Shown here: piece by piece, positions 1 to 8,697 of the stretch
Position numbering within the stretch: the first letter of the stretch is position 1
Layout: each line of letters starts with the position of its first letter
DNA from: Verrucomicrobiota bacterium JB022
Lineage (GTDB): Bacteria; Verrucomicrobiota; Verrucomicrobiia; Opitutales; Oceanipulchritudinaceae
Length of the DNA: 64,000 bases
Direction of reading: 5' to 3'
NCBI GenBank assembly: GCA_030673845.1
Contig: JAUTCQ010000015.1
Span: 248,001 to 312,000, forward strand
Position numbers and translations under genes: made by a program
Notes under the pieces: generated by a model
What the model saw: only the letters and a program-made list of their open reading frames with translations
Database searches by the model: none
What the model was told of the DNA's origin: nothing

Positions 1-75
1 CGACTTTTTCTTGCCAACCCGCCAGAAAAAGTCGATCCTTTACGTTTTGGTGCACACTACGTCCTCGCACCAAAA
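1..75. repeat. Two short inverted repeats upstream of tRNA-Ser
   Basis: Two perfect hairpins stand in a row. The first has 10-bp arms, CGACTTTTTC at 1-10 and GAAAAAGTCG at 25-34. The second has 9-bp arms, TTTTGGTGC at 45-53 and GCACCAAAA at 67-75. Neither is followed by a clean T run in the plus direction, so they may be terminators of genes outside the window or processing structures in the tRNA leader. The first one starts at the window edge and could extend further left. Confidence 0.5.
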
Positions 76-84
76 CCCTGTCAC

Positions 85-174
85 GGAGAGATGCCGGAGT
101 GGACGAACGGGTCTGACTCGAAATCAGAAGTGCCCGCAAGGGTACCGGGGGTTCGAATCCCTCTCTCTCCGCCA
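85..174 (+). tRNA. tRNA-Ser (anticodon CGA)
   Basis: The acceptor stem pairs GGAGAGA at 85-91 with TCTCTCC near the 3' end, followed by the discriminator base and an encoded CCA ending at 174. The anticodon arm has loop CTCGAAA, giving anticodon CGA, which reads UCG serine codons. A long variable arm and the T-loop GTTCGAATC fit a class II tRNA-Ser. The last 31 bases are repeated at 10772-10802, so this gene is the insertion site of the neighbouring element. The gene is complete because the element carries a copy of the tRNA 3' end. Confidence 0.96.
144..174. repeat. attL, 31-bp direct repeat inside tRNA-Ser
   Basis: Bases 144-174 (3' part of the tRNA, from ACCGGGGG through CCGCCA) recur exactly at 10772-10802. 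The bases flanking the two copies differ on both sides, so the repeat is sharply bounded. This is the usual crossover site for tyrosine integrases that use tRNA genes. Confidence 0.93.
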
Positions 175-191
175 GGTTTCTAAATCATTAG

Positions 192-213
192 CCCGCAAGT
201 AATTGCGGGTTTT
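192..213 (+). terminator. Terminator after tRNA-Ser
   Basis: A perfect 7-bp stem CCCGCAA (192-198) and TTGCGGG (203-209) with loop GTAA is followed by TTTTG. It lies 18 bases past the tRNA and within the inserted element, so the element seems to supply a replacement tRNA terminator. Confidence 0.7.
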
Positions 214-234
214 GTTGTTTCTGGGAAGTGCCTA

Positions 235-255
235 TCTAAGAATGAAACTAAGAAT
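235..255. repeat. Left 21-bp end repeat, probable integrase arm site
   Basis: This 21-bp sequence is identical to 10668-10688 in the same orientation. Within it the octamer ctaagaat occurs twice, separated by gaaa. It lies 61 bp inside attL. Paired short direct repeats placed inside att sites are what the arm-binding domain of lambda-type integrases recognises. No other gene function explains it. Confidence 0.7.
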
Positions 256-339
256 ATGGCGTCGAGAGGCGAGGGACGGCGTGAATCACGATTTGCCTAT
301 CCAAAGCCAATTCGTGTCGTGCAGGAGCTAATTCTGCGA

Positions 340-2655
340 CTATGCTTGAGCTCCGGCCTCCCTTACTTTCGTGCTGCTGACGGACGCAACATATTCTTCC
401 CTTTGCTTGTGCAGCTCGCCAAACGTCGGTGGGGGCTCAGATGGGAGATAGTATTTGTCGGCGTAGTTTTTGAAACGAATTAAATCGGCTCTGCCAAATG
501 TGGTATAGAGTAGAAACTCTGGTAAAAATGCGCCGCTTTGGAGTAGCGGTTTTATTTTTTTTATAAATCCAGGCTTTGCGCTCTTGAGAATGTATTCAAA
601 CGTATCTTTGTATGTAATTTCTCGGCGATGAGGAAACATCAATTTTGTTGACCACTCAGTATGGTTTCTCAAGTAAATTTCAGGTATAAGAAAGTTCCCA
701 TTCTTTTTGGCGCAAGCTTGCACTAAGTTTGATAAATATGACGTTCTGTTTACATGGCTAATGAATTCGTTCCATGTTGAATGGGTTGCCTTTTTAGATA
801 GGTAGGTAAGGTTGTTTAAGACCCTGCAATATAACATAGTTCCCAGCGCGATGTCCACGGGCAATAGAGAGCATGTCAATGCGTATGTACCGGTTTCGAA
901 AAACGCGTGGGCTATTGTGTTGGTGCAGCCATAGAGGGGTGCGCCCCAGCATGAGCTAAGGATTACTAGAGGGATCTGTGGGAACTGATCGGCGACTATA
1001 TCTCCCGTTAATCTATCACTGCCAATCTGCAATTCGGTTCCGGTTTCGTTCGAAGTATATCTTCCGTGTGTATCGAGGATTAGAAGTTGAGGTCTGAATG
1101 CATTTATCTCTGTTATTAAGGAATCCAAAGTGTCGCAGTAGCAAAGGCGCCATGGCCCTTTGAGTGATTTGGTCGCCTTTGCGAATACTTGTCCAATCGG
1201 ATCGTCTGGCGATGTGCCACAAACGACAAGAGTTTTAGATGGTAGATCCTCTCCGATTTCAAAGTAGCTATGTAGGTTTCTGTTAAAATGGTTAAGGATG
1301 TTTGTAGGACCGGTTTCGGGAATGCGACATACGTCTTTAAGGAAGGATAAAGGAACGCCGTTGAGTCTAGTCCATTCAATGGGTAAGTCCGAAATAGCGA
1401 CTATAGATGTTGTATTTTTCTGTATTTCAATTGCTGTCTCCGTTGCAATCGCATTGGCTAGCAAACTTCCAGTTCTGGCTATCCTGCGGTGAACAGATTT
1501 GGGGGTCGGATTGGATGGGTATTTGTCTGGATGAAAATAGCTTAGGGCATCGTTTAAGGAAGAACCTTTTAGTGGTAGGCGTAGGTAGGGAGAGCATTCA
1601 AAGCTGCTGTGCAAATAGCCAACAAAATCTATATAGTTAGCGTAGTCTGCTTTGGCTTCCATTGCATATATGGCTATTTCAGGTAAAGGTTCTTCAGTGC
1701 CTATTCGCTCAGTAGTACATAAGTAAGTAGCGTGGTCTTGTTCCAGCAGTCTTAGGTGCTTGAATATTCTGAACTGTTCCTTTAGTTCGGGCGGAAACTC
1801 TCTATGCAAAGATCTTATCCATTCGACGAAGTTGCGGTTGATGGAAGGGGATGCAATGATTGAAGAACAGACCCGTTGTTGAAGTTTTTCATTCTCTCTT
1901 GGGCGAATAATCTGAAAGAGCGCATCTTTGGTTAAGTGATGGGTTTGTGCTAGGTGATATGTTCTGCTGCTTATATCGTTGTTGGGTATATTCCATCGAA
2001 AGCTGAAAGCTCCGAAGAGTTGCATAATTTGGTGAAGGTTGTTTGAGCAAGCGCGAAAGTCTAAGGTTGAATTGTACTGGTGGAAGTCTAGGAAGGCCGA
2101 GAGTTCTTTGTTGTTTGTTGCGTTTGATTCGTCCCAATTAGAGTCTTCTATCGTTGCTGCTTGAGCGCTAATGAATTGTAATATTTCTTGGAGGTTTGAT
2201 GCGCTAGGTATGTTGTGTCGGCGGCAGTGCTCGGTAAGCTGATTGTTCAGGTCCTTTTTCGCGCTTGGTACTATTATAACGGGTGCTCGTGCGGATTTTA
2301 TTGTATCTATATGAGCGAATACGTCGCATGCGCAAAGTATTACGTAAGATCCTATTGGATAGGATAGTGTTTGATGGAGTGCTATGTCTAGATCTTCCTT
2401 GAAAATACAGCCGAAGTTAACGGGATCTGGCCAGCCGTATGATGCGAGCATTCTTTGGTAGCTAATTGGCTGGTTTATTTGAAGAAGATTCTTGGGCAGT
2501 CTAGGTATGTAGCTCAGATGATGATGTCTGAGATCGTCAGGTACTTCTATGGTTATTGTGGGTTTTTCACAGATTAGGTAGTAATGAATAGAGGTGTTGT
2601 TAACGCGACTTATATGAGTGTCGGGGTGTAGCTTCTGCAGATTTAGTTCTGGCAT
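340..2655 (-). CDS. CHAT-domain (caspase-like) protease, candidate defence effector
   Basis: The C-terminal half matches a CHAT domain (HetF-associated caspase-like peptidase, clan CD). The catalytic histidine is His530 in LDTHG and the nucleophile is Cys569 in LSSCWG, each after a hydrophobic strand. They are preceded by the conserved SDLPIEW segment and LVVCGTSPDDP. The first 400 residues match nothing I recognise. No signal peptide or membrane segment is seen. The ATG at 2655 follows GAGAGG and sits 34 bp after res, so I prefer it to an upstream in-frame start that would overlap res; this gives 771 residues. The gene is visibly AT-richer than its neighbours, which suggests separate acquisition. 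CHAT proteases act in bacterial immunity and cell-death pathways; a role with this R-M system is my inference. Confidence 0.82.
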   Translation of the reverse strand: MPELNLQKLHPDTHISRVNNTSIHYYLICEKPTITIEVPDDLRHHHLSYIPRLPKNLLQINQPISYQRMLASYGWPDPVNFGCIFKEDLDIALHQTLSYPIGSYVILCACDVFAHIDTIKSARAPVIIVPSAKKDLNNQLTEHCRRHNIPSASNLQEILQFISAQAATIEDSNWDESNATNNKELSAFLDFHQYNSTLDFRACSNNLHQIMQLFGAFSFRWNIPNNDISSRTYHLAQTHHLTKDALFQIIRPRENEKLQQRVCSSIIASPSINRNFVEWIRSLHREFPPELKEQFRIFKHLRLLEQDHATYLCTTERIGTEEPLPEIAIYAMEAKADYANYIDFVGYLHSSFECSPYLRLPLKGSSLNDALSYFHPDKYPSNPTPKSVHRRIARTGSLLANAIATETAIEIQKNTTSIVAISDLPIEWTRLNGVPLSFLKDVCRIPETGPTNILNHFNRNLHSYFEIGEDLPSKTLVVCGTSPDDPIGQVFAKATKSLKGPWRLCYCDTLDSLITEINAFRPQLLILDTHGRYTSNETGTELQIGSDRLTGDIVADQFPQIPLVILSSCWGAPLYGCTNTIAHAFFETGTYALTCSLLPVDIALGTMLYCRVLNNLTYLSKKATHSTWNEFISHVNRTSYLSNLVQACAKKNGNFLIPEIYLRNHTEWSTKLMFPHRREITYKDTFEYILKSAKPGFIKKIKPLLQSGAFLPEFLLYTTFGRADLIRFKNYADKYYLPSEPPPTFGELHKQREEYVASVSSTKVREAGAQA

Positions 2656-2689
2656 TGGATTTGGCCTCTCGCCGAGTAGTGGAAAGATA

Positions 2690-5287
2690 TTAGATCGTCG
2701 GCAAGAAGCCCCGAGTCGGCATCGCAAACAAGCACTTTCCGCTGCTGCGTTCAGCCCAGAGCTCGCCGACCTTGGCCTTCTCTTGCTGGTCAATGTTAGA
2801 AGCCAAATGCGCGCCTTTGTATTCGACGACCATGATTCGCCCGTCGTGGAGTTGGACGAGGAAGTCGGGGTAAAACTTGTTGCGGGAGGTTGGCAGCCAG
2901 AAGGCGCCGGCTTTGCGCTCTACGTTTCGGATCCACCATTTTACCTTTGGGTGGTTGTCGATCCACTGGGCGCATTCAAATTCCTCTCCGCTGCTTTTGA
3001 GGTTCCCGATTTGACGGAAGAAGTGCTTCTGGAATTTGAAGTAGCCGCTATAGGCGTAATCAAAGGCGTAGCGTCCTTGGCGGAAGGCGAAGGCGGGATC
3101 GTCGTTTTGTTCGACGGTGATCATGCCGGGTAGGGCCGCCCATTCTTCGAAGACCTGCTGGCGAACCTTCTCCAAGCCTGCCTTCAGCTTCTCTTCGATG
3201 GCTTTTCTTAGGCGGAATTTACGAAAAGCGAGCTCTTCAATGCTTAGGCCACGATGTTCGGTCAACTCTTGAAGCACCCTGAGCAGCCAAGCTCTCTTTT
3301 GGTCTTGGGTAACGTAGGAGAATGTAGTATTGCGGTCAATCCAAGAAGTGAGCGCCAAGATATCCCAGCCTTTTTCGGTCAGGAGAGCGCTTAGCTGAGC
3401 TTCCATCCGTTCATATTCAGAGGCCGTGACAGTCTCCTCTTGCGTGATACTCAAGCGTGCCCGTTGTAGGTCCTCCGTCTTGGTCGGAAACTCTGCTTCA
3501 GTCAGGATGGGGTCAAAGGTGGAGATTTCCCAGTCGCCCTGAAGAAGTGAATCCGGCTCAAGCTTACCTGAAAAATCTCCTTGGTGATATATGAGCGTTG
3601 GGAGGCTCCAAGCTTCTCCCGCATCGCTCGGAGTCTTCTTAAATGCTGGGAGAGCAAGAGGGGCTAGAGTGTCGATCTGGTTGGCAAGATTGTCCTGAGA
3701 TTGCTTAGATGGCATCGCTGCGATCAGCTTCTTGCGGAACTGAGCAGTAATAGGCCCGCGCACTACCATCCGTCCTGTTTCGGGCGTTAGCTCGACTCGT
3801 TTTTGCTCGGTGCTGCTAAGGGCGGTGAGATTGGGTAAAATCATGCGCCCGTTTTCCTGCGACAGCTCGAAGGGCGTTTCCTCCGGTTCCTTTGGCGAGC
3901 CAAGCTCGATCTGATACGCCGGGCGAATCAGGTCTTTGGCTTCCATCCGCTCAAAGCCGTTTTGGACGAGGCCGTCTCTCAGGCTTCCCAGGACGGCACT
4001 AAATTGGTTGGAGCAAGCGTAGGCGTAGGCGCGATTCAAGCGCTCCGTTTGCTTCCGCTTGACGTGTGGCATGCGCAGGATTCGGCCCACAAGCTGTTCG
4101 ATGGCCGTAGAGCTGGCACTGTCGCGGAATGTCATCAGCACATAGGCGGTCGGGCAGTCCCAACCTTCCCGGAGCTTGTCGACTGTGATGATGATACGAG
4201 GAAAGTCGAAATCGCCGATCCGCCTCTTTCCGAGCTCATCGGTTTTGCCGGTCACAATCGCGATCTCAGCTTCCGAGACGCCGAAGTTGCTCACCAGCTC
4301 TTGCTTGACTCGTTCGGGAGTCATGGTCTCGCGATTTGAATAAGATTTGTCCGCCTGAATGAGCAGGGTAGGGCGGATATCCTCGCCCGTAAGCTTGGCC
4401 TCGCTCTGGGCATCATGCTCCAGGGCGTTGCGCTGCGCAAGGGCTTCACGCAATACGACTTGCCAGTCTTCTTGAACTGCAACCTCTAAGGGCAGCTTCA
4501 GCATGTCTTCAGCTTGAAGGACGCTTGCCGAGATACTTTGCAGCACATTGCTAGGATTGGTCGCTCTGTCAGGCGTCGCTGTCAGCTCCAATACCGCACA
4601 AGGGCGGAAATGGCTGATCGTATCCAGCGCCAAAGGAGTTCCTTGATTGTGCGCTTCATCTACGACGACAAATGGCCGTCTGAGGCGAAGCATATCCACA
4701 AAAGAATGCTGGCCTTTGGCGGCCGCATCCGGAATGCCGGAGAAGTGCGCCATTAGATCCCCGTTCTCCTTATAGACATTCAAGCTGCCGGTATCGTCTC
4801 GCTTAAAGGCGGCCATCGTGCTCACGACGATCACGTGGCTGCTGTCCAACGTGGCGGGTTGAATACGGACCGCTTCGGAGACTTCCATCACCGTAAATTC
4901 TCCTAGCGAATCGCGGATGCTCCGTCGTATAGGGGAGGCGGGATCTTTGAGGACGGCAAGTGTTTGTTCGCGGATGGGCTCGGTTGGGACAAGCCATAGC
5001 GTCAGGCTATAGTCGCTGGGCAAGTAGTGGCGGCAAACTCGTTCGATGGCGTGCCCCGCGATAAAGGTCTTCCCGCCACCTGTGGGGACGCGCAAGCAAA
5101 CAAAAGGCGTTTCGGATGCTGCGGAATTGCTTTCCCGGTTGGGTAAGGGACGATAAGGGATGCCTACTCCGAAATGTTTCCGTGTTTCGGCCTCAAAGGC
5201 TGCTCCGGGATCTCCAAGGGTGCGGCATGCGTCCAAATAGTTCGCAAAGTCTTCGAGCAGGTTCGATTGGTAGTGCTTTAGTTGCAT
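2690..5287 (-). CDS. res: Type III restriction enzyme, Res subunit
   Basis: This is the ATP-dependent translocase and endonuclease of a type III restriction system, acting with the Mod subunit encoded just before it. The N-terminal part is a superfamily 2 helicase: Walker A PTGGGKT at 68-74, DEAH at 210-213, LTATPD, and the QLVGRILRMP motif VI. The C-terminus has a PD-(D/E)XK nuclease site, with PD at 807-808 and EYK at 822-824. At 865 residues it is a normal length and all catalytic motifs are present, so it looks active. The start follows the mod stop by 5 bases, which implies one transcript and close coupling. Known Res subunits cut between two inversely oriented unmethylated sites; specificity comes from Mod. 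Confidence 0.95.
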   Translation of the reverse strand: MQLKHYQSNLLEDFANYLDACRTLGDPGAAFEAETRKHFGVGIPYRPLPNRESNSAASETPFVCLRVPTGGGKTFIAGHAIERVCRHYLPSDYSLTLWLVPTEPIREQTLAVLKDPASPIRRSIRDSLGEFTVMEVSEAVRIQPATLDSSHVIVVSTMAAFKRDDTGSLNVYKENGDLMAHFSGIPDAAAKGQHSFVDMLRLRRPFVVVDEAHNQGTPLALDTISHFRPCAVLELTATPDRATNPSNVLQSISASVLQAEDMLKLPLEVAVQEDWQVVLREALAQRNALEHDAQSEAKLTGEDIRPTLLIQADKSYSNRETMTPERVKQELVSNFGVSEAEIAIVTGKTDELGKRRIGDFDFPRIIITVDKLREGWDCPTAYVLMTFRDSASSTAIEQLVGRILRMPHVKRKQTERLNRAYAYACSNQFSAVLGSLRDGLVQNGFERMEAKDLIRPAYQIELGSPKEPEETPFELSQENGRMILPNLTALSSTEQKRVELTPETGRMVVRGPITAQFRKKLIAAMPSKQSQDNLANQIDTLAPLALPAFKKTPSDAGEAWSLPTLIYHQGDFSGKLEPDSLLQGDWEISTFDPILTEAEFPTKTEDLQRARLSITQEETVTASEYERMEAQLSALLTEKGWDILALTSWIDRNTTFSYVTQDQKRAWLLRVLQELTEHRGLSIEELAFRKFRLRKAIEEKLKAGLEKVRQQVFEEWAALPGMITVEQNDDPAFAFRQGRYAFDYAYSGYFKFQKHFFRQIGNLKSSGEEFECAQWIDNHPKVKWWIRNVERKAGAFWLPTSRNKFYPDFLVQLHDGRIMVVEYKGAHLASNIDQQEKAKVGELWAERSSGKCLFAMPTRGFLPTI

Positions 5288-5292
5288 GTCCG

Positions 5293-6900
5293 CTAGCGGT
5301 GGAGGTCGTAAGGAGTTTGCTTGAAGATGATGCCAGCTTCTTGCAGGCGGGCGGCTGGGACGCGATTGCCAGCGGCGTAGATCACGCGGGGGCCGTCATG
5401 AGGCGGGAGGGATGCAAGAATCGCTGAAGTCAGGATATTGCCGCCGCTCGGCTTGCGATCTTTGAGAATGCCGTTGAAGAGCAGGTAGATACCTCGCTTG
5501 TCGTGAACTCCCAGTAGAGGGGAGGTGGCTTTTGTGCCCGTATAGCCTACGCCGGTTTCAATAAACCAAACATATTCGGCAAGCTGAGCAAAGGTGACGT
5601 CGTCTCGTATCGCACCGCTTGGCTGGAACAGTGGTTCATTGCTCAAGCGGCAGTATTGGAAGCCGCTGCCAAGCCCTTCTACTCGGTTGCCTTTGCTGTC
5701 GGTGTAGCCCTCTACGACGCGCCGCACGCGCTCAGCCGTAACATCGCGTGCGATATTGGGCTCCATCTCCACCAGGATGAATTTTCGGTCCCCTTGGTCT
5801 TCTGCATTCTGCTTCAAGACGGCGTGCGCAGTCGTTCCACTTCCGGCAAAGCTGTCGAGGATGAGGGAAGGGCCGTCGCTCGCAATTTGTAGAATTCGCT
5901 GAATGAGGCGAGTGGGTTTTGGGGTAATAAATACATCATTCGAGCTTTCAAAAGAAACAAGTTGGAGAAGCTCTTTTTTTGCTTCTTGTGTGTTCCCTAC
6001 ATCCTGATGAAACCACAGTGTTTGGGGTACTACTCCTTGCTTTACCTCTGAAAGAAACCGTTTCAGTCGAGGCATATTGTTACCTGTGGGTCCCCACCAA
6101 ATGCGTTGTTCAGCATCTAGTTGAGCGAATTTCTGCTTGGAAAATCGCCAATACATGCCTTTGCCCGGTCCTTCTATAACGCGACCTGATGGGCAGGTGA
6201 TTGAATATGTGCCCTCTGAGTAGTAGTTCCGGGCTTGTATGTCTCCCGAAGTCCACGGTCCTCTGTGATCGTTGTCAGGGTTTTTATATCTAGATATTGC
6301 TGATTCAGCTCGTTGAATAAGATTCGGTCGCCATTTTTCAGCATTCAGTGAATATAGTACTATATAATCGTGGTCTTCTGAAAGATACTTTGCGCTGTTT
6401 TTGGGTGAAAAGATCTTTTGCCACAGAATAGTCGCGATGAAATTGTCTCGCCCAAAGATTTCATCCATCAAGATGCGAAGTGTGGCGACTTCGTTATCGT
6501 CGATGGATATAAAGATGGCTCCGTCTTCACTCAGAAATTTTCTGAGCAATTGAAGGCGCGGATACATCATGCAGAGCCACTTATCATGGCGGCTCAAGTC
6601 CTCTGCTTCCTTGCCTACCGTTCTACCAAGCCAGCGCTTAATCTCTGGCGCATTGACATTGTCGTTGTAGACCCAGCTTTCATTGCCGGTGTTGTAAGGT
6701 GGGTCGATGTAGATGCACTTCACTTTGCCTGCGTAGCGGGGAAGTAATGCCTGAAGGGCTAAGAGGTTGTCGCCTTCGACAATCAAGTTGCCGTCTTCAT
6801 CTCCGCAACTGAGCTCTTTGGCTGGCTCCAAAAGGTGGGTTGGGACCTCCTTCAGGTGGTTGCGGACTGCTGACTTACCTATCCAGTTTAACTCCGGCAT
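5293..6900 (-). CDS. mod: Type III DNA methyltransferase, Mod subunit
   Basis: A beta-class adenine-N6 DNA methyltransferase that gives the type III system its sequence specificity. The catalytic motif DPPYNTG is at 66-72 and the S-adenosylmethionine motif FAGSGTT at 351-357, the motif order of beta-class enzymes. The target recognition domain should lie between them; bases about 5910-6420, encoding residues 160-330, are clearly AT-richer than the ends of the gene. This suggests that the recognition domain was exchanged. At 535 residues the length is somewhat short but within the family range. An ACCGGAG element just before the ATG is a plausible ribosome site. It is the first gene of the mod-res-CHAT group; the target sequence cannot be read from the protein. 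Confidence 0.94.
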   Translation of the reverse strand: MPELNWIGKSAVRNHLKEVPTHLLEPAKELSCGDEDGNLIVEGDNLLALQALLPRYAGKVKCIYIDPPYNTGNESWVYNDNVNAPEIKRWLGRTVGKEAEDLSRHDKWLCMMYPRLQLLRKFLSEDGAIFISIDDNEVATLRILMDEIFGRDNFIATILWQKIFSPKNSAKYLSEDHDYIVLYSLNAEKWRPNLIQRAESAISRYKNPDNDHRGPWTSGDIQARNYYSEGTYSITCPSGRVIEGPGKGMYWRFSKQKFAQLDAEQRIWWGPTGNNMPRLKRFLSEVKQGVVPQTLWFHQDVGNTQEAKKELLQLVSFESSNDVFITPKPTRLIQRILQIASDGPSLILDSFAGSGTTAHAVLKQNAEDQGDRKFILVEMEPNIARDVTAERVRRVVEGYTDSKGNRVEGLGSGFQYCRLSNEPLFQPSGAIRDDVTFAQLAEYVWFIETGVGYTGTKATSPLLGVHDKRGIYLLFNGILKDRKPSGGNILTSAILASLPPHDGPRVIYAAGNRVPAARLQEAGIIFKQTPYDLHR

Positions 6901-6959
6901 TCTCCGGTTATCACCGCTTCTGGGTGCGATGTGAAGCCCGGAGTAAAACGATTTGTGGG

Positions 6960-8342
6960 TTAATCTTCATCCCGCCGAAACGCATACCGCCAGGCGCGTC
7001 CTTCTCGGAAGCATTTGGCTTTGCCGTGCTGGATCAAGTGGGGGATGAGGGTGCCGTAAAGGTAGGAGGGGCGGATGCCGCCGACGCGGCCCGGGTTCTT
7101 GGCGAAGGCGTTGGTTAATGCTGTCTTGCTGAGAACAACTGCGTCTTTGCCGGTCGCATCAGGAAAGCGGCAGAGGATGTTGGCGTGCATGGTGTCTGCT
7201 TCTTCCGCGATACGGGCTTGTTGGGAGGCCGTATCGAGAAAACGGGAGGCCTCGACGCAGAGGCGCACATGGTCAATCGCGCATTGCAGGCTTTCCAGGC
7301 TGATTTCGTTCCAGAGGAGCACGCGCTTCTTTGCAAACCGGCATAGGTGGAAGATCATGGCCACCTTGACCACATGGGAGGGCATTTCGCTGAGGGCGGC
7401 GGCAAGCGCGAGGTCCTTCTCCGCAAAGCCGAGATTGTCCGCTTCCTGGGCGGCCTTTGCGCGAAACTCTTCCCATAGCGGCAGCGCCTTTTCGCTCAAT
7501 GTCATCGGCCCCTCCAGCTTGCGCAGATCCTCGAATTGCAGCGCCAACCGCGTAAGCGCGCCTTCATCGGGTTGGGGAACGTGAATGATCGTGCGCCCAA
7601 TACGCTGGGATAGGTAATACAGGAAGCGCCGGCTCATCCCGTCGCGCTGGTCCAATTTATTGAACCGGCACACATTGAAGGTCGCGCCAAAGAGGATGCT
7701 GGTGGAGGTAACGGGAATGATGCGCGTAGTCTTTGCACCATCCCCGTTTTTGCGGAACGATTCGCGCAATTCACTGCAATCGTAGAGCTCCAGGTATTTC
7801 TTGGCGACCATCTTGCCGTAACTGCTCTCCGCCCAATTGGCCAAGACGGAATTGGCGTCATCCGCGATCAGGATCTTATCGGGATGGCCGCCACATTCCG
7901 GCTCATACTGGTCGAAGAGCGCTTCCAGGCTGACAATCGCGGAACTGAATTGCGCGGGCTTGAGCAAGCGCTTCCCCAGGCCTTCAACCATCTTGATCGC
8001 AGTTGTTTTCCGGTCGCCCGGCTTGCCTGCGAGCAGCGCGTAGAGGTTGGGATACTTCGGGCGGTCCAGATTGAACCATACCCGCCGACCGAGAAAGGTG
8101 CCGATCACGGGCAGCACGCATCCAATCAGGTAGCAATCTGCGCTTTCGGCATACTTGCGCGCATACTCCATCCAGTCATGAAGAACCGAATCTTCTGGGT
8201 AGATCGCGCGGCTGAGCGAGTGGAGGCCTGTGGGATTTGTGGGAAACTCGTCGCTGGCTTCATGGGCGATGCTTTCGAAGTAGCTGTTTCCCACATTTCC
8301 CACGGGAGCCCCTGCCTCTGGCGATGGGTGGTGGCCGCTCAT
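6960..8342 (-). CDS. DUF3987-type ATPase of mobile elements
   Basis: A P-loop ATPase of the DUF3987 kind, found in phages and integrative elements beside primases. Walker A is GKPGDRKT at 106-113 and a Walker B-like ILIADD at 157-162. The later SRRFLYYLSQR segment resembles an arginine-finger region. No primase or zinc-finger part is fused to it, unlike many longer relatives. Its start codon overlaps the stop of the preceding small gene as ATGA, implying coupled translation. It probably supports replication or maintenance of the excised element; that role is inferred from family context. Confidence 0.75.
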   Translation of the reverse strand: MSGHHPSPEAGAPVGNVGNSYFESIAHEASDEFPTNPTGLHSLSRAIYPEDSVLHDWMEYARKYAESADCYLIGCVLPVIGTFLGRRVWFNLDRPKYPNLYALLAGKPGDRKTTAIKMVEGLGKRLLKPAQFSSAIVSLEALFDQYEPECGGHPDKILIADDANSVLANWAESSYGKMVAKKYLELYDCSELRESFRKNGDGAKTTRIIPVTSTSILFGATFNVCRFNKLDQRDGMSRRFLYYLSQRIGRTIIHVPQPDEGALTRLALQFEDLRKLEGPMTLSEKALPLWEEFRAKAAQEADNLGFAEKDLALAAALSEMPSHVVKVAMIFHLCRFAKKRVLLWNEISLESLQCAIDHVRLCVEASRFLDTASQQARIAEEADTMHANILCRFPDATGKDAVVLSKTALTNAFAKNPGRVGGIRPSYLYGTLIPHLIQHGKAKCFREGRAWRYAFRRDED

Positions 8343-8659
8343 CCTGCCACCTCCTCGTCGCCGGGCAGCTCGTTCAGGTAAGAGATCAAGCTGTCGAAGT
8401 TGATCAGGCGGATGCCGCGCGTCGCACCGCGCTTGCGCAGCACCTTGCTGTCAACCGGCGGGTTGTAATCGTTGGTGTCGCTGGCGATGGTCAGCTCGTT
8501 GAGGGTGGATCGCGAAAGCCCCGTGTAGGGGCAGCGCTTTCCAGGTAAAGGAAGGCGGATAAACTCCGGCTTCGAATGCGTTGCGCTCTGAGTGAGGGCA
8601 GCGGCTTTCAGGTTGGTAGCTTTATCAAACATGACGCCATTAAGTCGATTCGACGCCAT
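8339..8659 (-). CDS. Small DNA-binding protein, excisionase-like
   Basis: A 106-residue basic protein. Its middle reads CPYTGLSRSTLNEL, which looks like the helix-turn-helix start of AlpA or MerR-type excisionases, and is followed by LRKRGATRGIRLINFDSLISYL, typical of small island proteins that may direct excision. I chose ATG at 8659 because a longer in-frame reading would overlap the upstream gene and run through a 30-bp palindrome; Met at 8632 is possible. No clear ribosome site is seen at either. The position between integrase and the ATPase, right after a palindromic operator-like site, fits a recombination directionality factor or element regulator. Function is inferred. Confidence 0.62.
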   Translation of the reverse strand: MASNRLNGVMFDKATNLKAAALTQSATHSKPEFIRLPLPGKRCPYTGLSRSTLNELTIASDTNDYNPPVDSKVLRKRGATRGIRLINFDSLISYLNELPGDEEVAG

Positions 8660-8667
8660 GTCAGATA

Positions 8668-8697
8668 GTGACACATTTAGATATCTAAATATGTCAC
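8668..8697. promoter_or_regulatory. 30-bp near-perfect palindrome, probable operator
   Basis: The sequence is symmetrical about 8682/8683. The outer arms are GTGACA (8668-8673) and TGTCAC (8692-8697) and the centre is ATTTAGATATCTAAAT; only one base pair breaks symmetry. It covers the stop codon of the upstream gene and ends 9 bases before the ATG of the excisionase-like gene, without a T run, so an operator is more likely than a terminator. Confidence 0.7.

Noticed and set aside
2653-6900. Both CHAT and Mod proteins begin MPELN
   Set aside because: Only five residues match and the codons differ; nothing else is shared, so chance is the simpler explanation.
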